Source: Desulfovibrio sp. Marseille-P6017 (GTDB taxonomy: Bacteria > Bacillota_A > Clostridia > Peptostreptococcales > Peptostreptococcaceae). Taken from it: 64,000 nt of DNA. The translations under genes and the position numbers were made by a program. Positions 58,222 to 64,000 of the stretch are shown piece by piece. The notes under the pieces are model-generated. The model worked only from the letters and a program-made list of their open reading frames with translations, was not told where the DNA came from and did not search any database. The stretch lies in assembly GCA_900604495.1 (NCBI GenBank), contig UWOR01000007.1, forward strand, positions 122,197 to 186,196, given 5' to 3'. Position 1 is the stretch's first letter. Each line of letters opens with the position of its first letter.

Positions 58222-58258
58222 TGTACTATATAGGAAATCAAAAGACCTATATAGTACA
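58222..58258 (+). promoter_or_regulatory. Leader hairpin before CotA-like gene 1
   Basis: TGTACTATATAGG (58222-58234) pairs perfectly with CCTATATAGTACA (58246-58258) across an 11-base loop, followed by AATTTTTC and AAGGAG. A matching hairpin stands before the second paralogue at 59116-59151. Confidence 0.65.
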
Positions 58259-58284
58259 AATTTTTCAAGGAGTCGATATCTATT

Positions 58285-59046
58285 ATGGGTAAAAATTATT
58301 GGAGTGAAAGAAGACCTAATTTTAATAAACAGTATGAAGAAGATTATTATAAACCTATGTACATGCCAGATCCACACTTTCAAGACAAGAAAAACAATGA
58401 CTGTTGTTGCAGTGATGATATGTATGATCTTTTAAAAATACTTGTATGTGATGAATTAAGATCTGGTATTAGTGGTGCTAATTTTGCATTCATTGGTAAG
58501 AATTTATTACTTGGTACAACATTAGAGCTTTATACTAATTGGGCTACTTTATTTAATGATAATATTTCTGCTCCATCAGCTAACTTTGATGGTTTTGATA
58601 ATTGTACTTGTGGATATATTAATGTATCAAGTTCTTCATTAGCATACCCTACAGCTACAAATCCAGATGATGCTGACGATCAACAAATAACTTTGCCAAT
58701 TGCACAAGTTTCCTTATGTAATCTAGATGCTATTGTCTTTGACTATAACGAAGATGCAACTAATTTTATAGATAATCTAAAAAAAGTACTTGATTGTGAT
58801 AGCCATGACTGCACTATTCCTCAATGTAAAGATTGTTGTTGTAATGATTCTATACTTAATAAAATTGGCTTTATTACTAATTATATTAATTTAGTTGCTG
58901 GATGGTTAGCTTTATATCAAGCTAGATATTTAGGAAGATTTGGAAACGTAGCTGTATTTCAAAATACTTCAGCTAATAGACCTAATAGAATTTACTTTAT
59001 TTGCTTAGATTCTATCTCTTACTTTGGAACAGGAACAATTAGTTAA
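58285..59046 (+). CDS. CotA-like spore coat protein, paralogue 1
   Basis: The 253-residue protein has a charged, Tyr-rich N-terminal tail (1-35), a CCC motif (NNDCCCSDDMYDLLKILVCDE), a central segment NFAFIGKNLLLGTTL, and a C-terminal part DCCCNDSILNKI then LVAGWLALYQARYLGRFGNVAVFQN and RIYFICLDSISYFG. From memory this layout, including CCCN-ILN, VAG and RIYFVC, matches the outer spore coat protein CotA of Clostridioides difficile; I could not align it. AAGGAG lies 12 bases before the ATG, farther than usual, and the second paralogue has the same arrangement. Confidence 0.7.
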   Translation: MGKNYWSERRPNFNKQYEEDYYKPMYMPDPHFQDKKNNDCCCSDDMYDLLKILVCDELRSGISGANFAFIGKNLLLGTTLELYTNWATLFNDNISAPSANFDGFDNCTCGYINVSSSSLAYPTATNPDDADDQQITLPIAQVSLCNLDAIVFDYNEDATNFIDNLKKVLDCDSHDCTIPQCKDCCCNDSILNKIGFITNYINLVAGWLALYQARYLGRFGNVAVFQNTSANRPNRIYFICLDSISYFGTGTIS

Positions 59047-59115
59047 TAAGTATCTTATTTGACATAAAGCTTAGCTTGTATGTTTTAGGTAGCAAATTTC
59101 TTTAAATTTAATATA

Positions 59116-59151
59116 TATAATATATAGGGTTTATAATGCCTATATAATACA
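59116..59151 (+). promoter_or_regulatory. Leader hairpin before CotA-like gene 2
   Basis: TATAATATATAGG (59116-59128) faces CCTATATAATACA (59139-59151) across a 10-base loop with two mismatches. The right arm and the following AAATTTTTTT-AAGGAG match the leader of paralogue 1. Confidence 0.6.
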
Positions 59152-59177
59152 AATTTTTTTAAGGAGCGATATATATT

Positions 59178-60017
59178 ATGAGCAAAAATGGTTGGAATGA
59201 TGAAAAATCTTATAATAAAGAACCAGAAAACTCTTACGAAAGAATACCTATAGGTTCTTATGAAAGAGAACCTGAAAGACAATACTACCAAGATGAATAT
59301 TATAAAGATGAATATATGAGAAACCCTTATCAAAAAAAAGATGATTGCTGTTGTGAGAAAGACTTTGAAATACTTTTCAATTTATTATTGTGTAATGACA
59401 AATTTAGAACTTTATTAGATGCAAATGCTCAATTTGGATTTATAGGTAAAGAATACTTCATAGGTGCTAAACCAGAAGCTGGATTATTAGGTAACCCAGA
59501 TAATATCGATTTATTACAAGTTAGTGCAGTTAGCTTTGATCCATGTAATTGTGGCTTTATTTCATTACCTAATGGTGGAGCTAATGTATATAGACCTTAT
59601 GTTCCAGAGCCAATTGGAGAACCCGACTTAAAAGTTGAAAGATTATCTTTATGTAGCTTAGATGCTTTTGGAATTGGTTTTGTTCCTACTCCTGGTGTTG
59701 AGGGAACACGTTTATCCAACTATAATGATTTTAAAAAAGCTTTAGATAAATGTATAAACGAACACGATGGTGATTGTGAATTACATGAATGTAAACATAC
59801 AGATTGTAAAAATTGTTGCTGTAATGAAAGTATATTAAATCAAATTGATTGTTCTATGGGTGGTCTTAATATTACTGCTGGTTGGTTAGCTTTAGCTGGA
59901 TATGATTATTTTGGAAGAATAGGAGATATAGCTATATTTAATACTAGAAATGCAGGATTATTATCTCCTCGTTTACGTTTTTACTTTGTTTGCTTAAATT
60001 CTGTATTTGGATTCTAA
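59178..60017 (+). CDS. CotA-like spore coat protein, paralogue 2
   Basis: The 279-residue protein shares the plan of paralogue 1: a longer Tyr/Glu/Arg-rich tail (SYERIPIGSYEREPERQYYQD), KDDCCCEKDFEILFNLLLCND, AQFGFIGKEYFIGAKPE, VSAVSFDPCNCGFISL, then NCCCNESILNQIDCSMGGLNI and TAGWLALAGYDYFGRIGDIAIF, ending RFYFVCLNSVFGF. It arose by duplication of the neighbour together with the leader sequence. Spore coat location is inferred from resemblance to CotA. Confidence 0.7.
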   Translation: MSKNGWNDEKSYNKEPENSYERIPIGSYEREPERQYYQDEYYKDEYMRNPYQKKDDCCCEKDFEILFNLLLCNDKFRTLLDANAQFGFIGKEYFIGAKPEAGLLGNPDNIDLLQVSAVSFDPCNCGFISLPNGGANVYRPYVPEPIGEPDLKVERLSLCSLDAFGIGFVPTPGVEGTRLSNYNDFKKALDKCINEHDGDCELHECKHTDCKNCCCNESILNQIDCSMGGLNITAGWLALAGYDYFGRIGDIAIFNTRNAGLLSPRLRFYFVCLNSVFGF

Positions 60018-60028
60018 TAAATAGAATA

Positions 60029-60059
60029 AATCCCCTTATATTTAATTTATAGGGGGATT
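60029..60059. terminator. Shared terminator overlapping a coding end
   Basis: AATCCCCTTATA (60029-60040) pairs with TATAGGGGGATT (60048-60059) with one wobble. It lies between convergent genes and overlaps the last codons of the minus-strand gene ending at 60042. Confidence 0.7.
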
Positions 60060-61652
60060 GTTTATATTCTTTATCTTTTCTGTAGAGTATATTGTAATTC
60101 CTAGTTCTTCATTAACTAGCATAATTCCATTACCAACAAATTCTATAATACCATCTATATTTTCTTCATTTGGATGAAGTACAGCTCTATTACTATATTC
60201 TATATTCTCAACAACACTATTACATTTTTTATTTAATAAAACATCTTCTATTACATCCTTTTGTGTCTTATTAGAGTTTACATAATTAATAACATCTGTA
60301 TTTTTTATATTATTAATTTTAGATACTAAAGTATTTTCAGTATCTTTTATACTCTTAATTGACTCTAAATATTCTTTACTCGTAACAAATGCTGTCTCAT
60401 CTTCATTTAAAATATTTTTTATTCTTTTATTGGACATTTTTATAACTTCATTCATTGATTTTAATTTATCATCTTTATCCTCTATTACATCTTCATTATA
60501 TTGAATGTCTAAAGAATTAAAAAAATCATTAGTTTCATAGCTTATATCTTCCATAACTTTACTTATTATATTTTCTTCATTAATATTAATTAATATATTA
60601 TCTGTAACTTCTGGCATAACAGTTATACTTTTCATAGTAATTGTCAGTGGTTCAAATGTACCATCATCCAGTATAACGCCTATGTAATTTTCTCCAGTAG
60701 GATCTAGTACTAATGGTTTATTTACCACCTCCTCTTTATTTATATAATTATTCATTGGAGATATATCTAAAATATTAATTCTTTCTGGCTTAATAAATTG
60801 TGTAGACTTATCTATATTACCAACTATATTACTTTTAAAATTTTTATCTATATTTATAATTGCTTTTGATTTACTCTCTGATATATCCTTTATTACTTTA
60901 GCTTTATTAGGATTTGATAATATATTCAAATCCTCTAATTGTATATCTGTAACAATATCTAACTCTTCTACTTGTATTGGTTTTGCGACTTCAATTTCTT
61001 TAGCTTTATCAGTTAAAACAAGTTTTTCTTCAATTTCTATATTTTTTACTACACTTTCTTTTGTTTCATCTACTGATGATACTACACTACAATCTTCTGA
61101 TAATATATCAATATCTCCTAATACACTTTCCTTTTTAATATCTATATCTGTCCCATTATTTAACACATCTATATTATCAAAATTATCTATGCAACCAATA
61201 CTATCTCTTTTTATACCATCAAAAGTTATTGTTTTTATATTTGAATTATTACCTCTTATAAGTGATTCTATTTTTCTATCTTTTGACATACTGTTATTTC
61301 TTTTATTATAATTTAAGTTTCTTCCACGATTTTGTTGACTATATTCACTTTTAACACTATCTTTTATTTCATATATTAATCTATCTTTTATTTCTTTATC
61401 CATATTAGTATTTAATATCTTTATTTTTATAATATCATCTAATGATATCAATGACTTATCATTTACTACTAACATATTCTTATTAATTTTAGTTTTACCT
61501 TTATTATTTGAGTTCCATTTAATTAAACTTTTATTGCCTTCTCTAGTTACTATTTCTAATTCAATAAAAAAATCCTTTCTATTTGCTACTCCATGCATTA
61601 GATTTTCTAAGATTATAAGTATCTTAGAAATTGACTTATCATACTTACTCAA
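60042..61652 (-). CDS. Large acidic hypothetical protein, possible spore-associated
   Basis: No family is recognised in the 536 residues. The first 90 look folded (KILIILENLMHGVANRKDFFI; LVVNDKSLISLDDIIKIKI), residues 100-330 are Asp/Glu/Lys/Ile-rich and probably extended, and two similar short motifs occur (LDPTGENYIGVILDDGTFEP and LHPNEENIDGIIEFVGNGIML), suggesting a repeated small domain. There is no signal peptide or membrane segment. The start is TTG with AGGAGG 7 bases upstream. It stands between the CotA-like genes and the Cys-rich protein, which suggests a spore role. Confidence 0.55.
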   Translation of the reverse strand: MSKYDKSISKILIILENLMHGVANRKDFFIELEIVTREGNKSLIKWNSNNKGKTKINKNMLVVNDKSLISLDDIIKIKILNTNMDKEIKDRLIYEIKDSVKSEYSQQNRGRNLNYNKRNNSMSKDRKIESLIRGNNSNIKTITFDGIKRDSIGCIDNFDNIDVLNNGTDIDIKKESVLGDIDILSEDCSVVSSVDETKESVVKNIEIEEKLVLTDKAKEIEVAKPIQVEELDIVTDIQLEDLNILSNPNKAKVIKDISESKSKAIINIDKNFKSNIVGNIDKSTQFIKPERINILDISPMNNYINKEEVVNKPLVLDPTGENYIGVILDDGTFEPLTITMKSITVMPEVTDNILININEENIISKVMEDISYETNDFFNSLDIQYNEDVIEDKDDKLKSMNEVIKMSNKRIKNILNEDETAFVTSKEYLESIKSIKDTENTLVSKINNIKNTDVINYVNSNKTQKDVIEDVLLNKKCNSVVENIEYSNRAVLHPNEENIDGIIEFVGNGIMLVNEELGITIYSTEKIKNINNPPIN

Positions 61653-61736
61653 AGCAACTCCTCCTAAAAAAATAAATCTCCTTATTATACCTATGTATAA
61701 AAAGGAGATTTTATGCTCTATGTTAATTATAAAATA

Positions 61737-62657
61737 TTACTCATAATCACAGATTGAATCTATATTTCCATCATTACAAATTACTTTTCTTGGATTTGTA
61801 TAAACTATTAATTCATCTTTTACTGTGGCATATATTTTTTTAGTTATCAATAATGTTGAGAATGCATCTGCATAAAATTCTCTTGCATTTCTATTTTTAT
61901 AAGGTTCACAATATGTTTGTGTTGCTCTTATACAATCTATTGAGAAACATCCATCATACATTACTTGAAAATCAACTCTATTTTTACCACAAGGTAAACA
62001 TATATTACCAAATAAATCTACTTCTTTAAATCCAAATCCTTCACTTAATTTTCCAGTAAATTCTGTACTTTCTGCTCTAAATGGTTCACATCCTATTTTT
62101 CCTTTAACTATTACTTTAGCTTTGCATATATAGAATTTTAAACAATCTTCCCCAATTAATACTTTTTCTCCTTCATACCCACAACAGTCTATATCTAGCA
62201 TCTTACTTCCTTTGTAAATATTATATACTTTTGTATCACAAACTTCTCCATTGACTTCAAGGTTAAACTTACAAGTTTCTGATCCATTACAAGCTCGTAG
62301 CTCTATCTCATTTTCTAGACTATCAATTCTTGATTCTATCTCTTGGTCTATTAACCCTATACATTTATATTTTACGAAAGTTTTTTCTATGCAAATTTTT
62401 TCACCTTGTTTATAATCCCCTTTAGATGTTATAGTAAACTTAATATCTTTTAAAAACTTTCTTTGCTTATCTTCAAGAAATACACAGTCATATATTCTAT
62501 CACATAAAACTGGTATACACTTTGCTGTACTTACATCTAAAGGCTCTTCATCTTGGTTACAACATTCCATTGGATGCTTGTCGTTTACATTTTTGTATTT
62601 ATTGCAATCACATCCATAATTATCTGGACAAATGTTATTATATTCCATATCGTTCAT
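61737..62657 (-). CDS. Cysteine-containing beta-rich hypothetical protein
   Basis: The 306-residue protein has a Cys-rich head (NNICPDNYGCDCNKYKN; MECCNQDEEP) and a beta-rich body with spaced cysteines (YDCVFLEDKQRKFLKDIKFTI; FNLEVNGEVCDTKVYNIYKG; LPCGKNRVDFQVMYDGCFSI). No membrane segment or signal peptide is seen. The ATG at 62657 has AGGAGTG 8 bases upstream. Composition and context suggest a spore coat protein, but no named family is recognised. Confidence 0.55.
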   Translation of the reverse strand: MNDMEYNNICPDNYGCDCNKYKNVNDKHPMECCNQDEEPLDVSTAKCIPVLCDRIYDCVFLEDKQRKFLKDIKFTITSKGDYKQGEKICIEKTFVKYKCIGLIDQEIESRIDSLENEIELRACNGSETCKFNLEVNGEVCDTKVYNIYKGSKMLDIDCCGYEGEKVLIGEDCLKFYICKAKVIVKGKIGCEPFRAESTEFTGKLSEGFGFKEVDLFGNICLPCGKNRVDFQVMYDGCFSIDCIRATQTYCEPYKNRNAREFYADAFSTLLITKKIYATVKDELIVYTNPRKVICNDGNIDSICDYE

Positions 62658-62789
62658 AAATAACACACTCCTGTCTATTTTTTAGAAAAGACTCCATTCT
62701 CTCCTTATTAAAATATATGACTAAAATAGGTTCATGTTACCATATTAGTAACATATTAATTAATATAACTATTTAATCGGAGGAAAATT

Positions 62790-63785
62790 ATGTCTTTTAT
62801 TGATAAAACTGAAATACTAATTGAAAGTTCTAAAGGTGAGTTAAATCTATTTACATTTGATGATAATATTATATACACTTCTATAGATTTAAGTTCCAGT
62901 AAAGAACAATCTCATACTATATTAGATGGTGAATTTTCATTTATTGATATTTGCTTAGATATAACTCATGATGACACTATATATGGAATTATAAATAATA
63001 AAGCTGGTAAACTTCTTAAATTAAATATCTCCAATGGAATTATTAATACTGATTCTATTCTTAAGTATGACTTTATAAATTTTATGATTAAATTTGTTTA
63101 TATAAAATATGTATTCAATGATAATCATATATTTTATTATTCTATAAATAAAAAACATCCTTATTCTGCTTACTTAATACATATATATAATTCAGATAAA
63201 TTATCTAAGAAAAGTAGGATTGATATTATTAATTATGATATAATGACTAATTTTATTGTAATATTCAATAAAGATATACCTAGCATATTTTATTTCAAGC
63301 TTGTAAATGGATTTGAAGAACTTTTTGTATCTACTTTTGATTTTAATCTTCTTAAATGGTCTTTCCCAGTACAAATAACTAATTCAAAGAAAAGTAAAAT
63401 TTATTTATCTGCTTTAATTGATGATAGTGGAATCTATCATATTACTTTTTCAGAAAAAAATTCAGGCAAATATTTCTGTACTTATTTAAAAGGTCAATTA
63501 AAATATAGATCATTTAAAATTTATAATCAGCAATTATTAAGTAAGGATCCCATGTGTGCTTTCCCTAGTATATTTAAATATAAATCAAAATTATATATAA
63601 AATGGATTGAGTATTTTAACTTATACGAATGTATTTCTTATGATTCTGGTAATACTTGGACCACTCCAAATGTAGACTTAGTTTCATCTAATGATCCCTT
63701 TTTAAGATATCAATATCATTCTAATAGTAAACATTTTAATGGTTCTGATGTTTTTGGTCTAAAAGATGGTAGTATCATATTATAA
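62790..63785 (+). CDS. Hypothetical beta-propeller-like protein
   Basis: The 331-residue protein consists of repeated beta-strand units with motifs like sialidase or exo-alpha blades (FIDICLDITHDDTIYGIIN; IYLSALIDDSGIYHITFSE; KWIEYFNLYECISYDSGNTW, where SxDxGxTW is an Asp-box-like motif). There is no signal peptide. GGAGG precedes the ATG. It diverges from the Cys-containing gene and may bind or cut a glycan of the spore surface; this is inference. Confidence 0.55.
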   Translation: MSFIDKTEILIESSKGELNLFTFDDNIIYTSIDLSSSKEQSHTILDGEFSFIDICLDITHDDTIYGIINNKAGKLLKLNISNGIINTDSILKYDFINFMIKFVYIKYVFNDNHIFYYSINKKHPYSAYLIHIYNSDKLSKKSRIDIINYDIMTNFIVIFNKDIPSIFYFKLVNGFEELFVSTFDFNLLKWSFPVQITNSKKSKIYLSALIDDSGIYHITFSEKNSGKYFCTYLKGQLKYRSFKIYNQQLLSKDPMCAFPSIFKYKSKLYIKWIEYFNLYECISYDSGNTWTTPNVDLVSSNDPFLRYQYHSNSKHFNGSDVFGLKDGSIIL

Positions 63786-63798
63786 TAAATGATATATT

Positions 63799-63823
63799 AA
63801 AGTAAGGTAGTTAACCTTACTTT
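63799..63823 (+). terminator. Terminator after the propeller-like gene
   Basis: AAAGTAAGGT (63799-63808) pairs with ACCTTACTTT (63814-63823), followed by a T-rich stretch. The next gene starts 26 bases on. Confidence 0.7.
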
Positions 63824-63849
63824 TTATATTTTTTTGGGGAGGGATTATA

Positions 63850-64000
63850 ATGATAGACTTAGAGAGTTTTATTGAAAAAGAAATAAATAAAAAGGTAAGT
63901 ATATTTGAATATAAAAATCAAAAATTAAAAGAAGGACAAGAGTTAATTACATTTAAAAATAACTTATACATTATTGAAATTAATAGTGATAGTATAAATT
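63850..64000 (+). CDS. Start of an unknown protein cut by the window edge
   Basis: An ATG at 63850 with GGGGAGGG 6 bases upstream opens a frame that runs off the window: MIDLESFIEKEINKKVSIF, then KLKEGQELITFKNNLYIIE. Fifty residues are visible, too few to name a family. Confidence 0.5.
   Translation, partial: MIDLESFIEKEINKKVSIFEYKNQKLKEGQELITFKNNLYIIEINSDSIN

Noticed and set aside
1..64000. Insertion sequences, integrases, phage genes, tRNA or rRNA genes.
   Set aside because: No transposase or integrase motif, no terminal inverted repeats flanking a gene, and no cloverleaf or rRNA-like GC-rich stretch was found by reading.

Overview
The window is AT-rich, uses ATG, GTG and TTG starts behind strong GGAGG-type ribosome binding sites, and carries many spore-surface genes, a BioW-type biotin operon, the start of an ethanolamine operon and a reverse rubrerythrin. 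Together these point to an anaerobic, spore-forming member of the Clostridia, most likely Peptostreptococcaceae (the Clostridioides / Paraclostridium / Romboutsia / Terrisporobacter group). That placement is inference from gene content and protein resemblance, not from a marker gene.

Layout. 1-667: the first two genes of an ethanolamine (eut) microcompartment operon running off the left edge. 739-5167: a flavodoxin-domain protein, a proline-rich beta-domain protein, divergent deoC and a LacI-type regulator sharing a palindromic operator, and a glycosyltransferase-TPR protein. 5343-6776: a MATE exporter. 6918-12453: the biotin operon bioB-bioD-bioA-(membrane protein)-bioW-bioF with a BirA-like operator. 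12681-16525: a frame-disrupted GPP34 gene, ftsH and two unknown genes. 16584-23350: a cysteine desulfurase-like protein, a GntR/ABC operon, a cysteine-rich coat-like protein and a Nat-type ABC exporter whose permease is fused to a CPBP protease. 23491-36033: a glycan locus (CgeB-like glycosyltransferase, heparinase II/III-like, rhamnosyltransferase-like, three GT2 genes, DegT aminotransferase, acetyltransferase, rmlCDAB) resembling Bacillus spore polysaccharide loci. 36184-38009: MarR plus a second MATE exporter. 38144-41807: flavin oxidoreductases and an M20 amidohydrolase. 42109-46067: a surface-protein cluster (Cys-rich, SdrD-like B-repeat and collagen-like proteins). 46141-52714: small and metabolic genes ending with reverse rubrerythrin. 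52837-56747: a hybrid histidine kinase and an HD-GYP response regulator, both disrupted. 56968-58077: a sugar-ABC ATPase. 58285-64000: CotA-like spore coat paralogues and a group of unknown, partly Cys-rich genes.

Three things stand out. (1) Nine genes carry in-frame stops or frameshifts, and they cluster by function: four in the glycan locus, both members of the signalling pair. The housekeeping and biotin genes are intact. This looks like pathway-level decay, although two lesions lie in homopolymers and need checking against reads. (2) The same 18-bp operator, TAGTTG-N6-CAACTA, occurs twice before the marR-MATE operon and once before the distant MATE gene at 6776, suggesting one regulator for two exporters 30 kb apart. 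(3) Much of the window encodes a probable spore-surface layer: collagen-like and B-repeat proteins without signal peptides or sorting motifs, Cys-rich proteins, CotA-like paralogues with a conserved leader hairpin, and a rhamnose-type glycan locus.

No tRNA, rRNA, CRISPR array or transposase was found.
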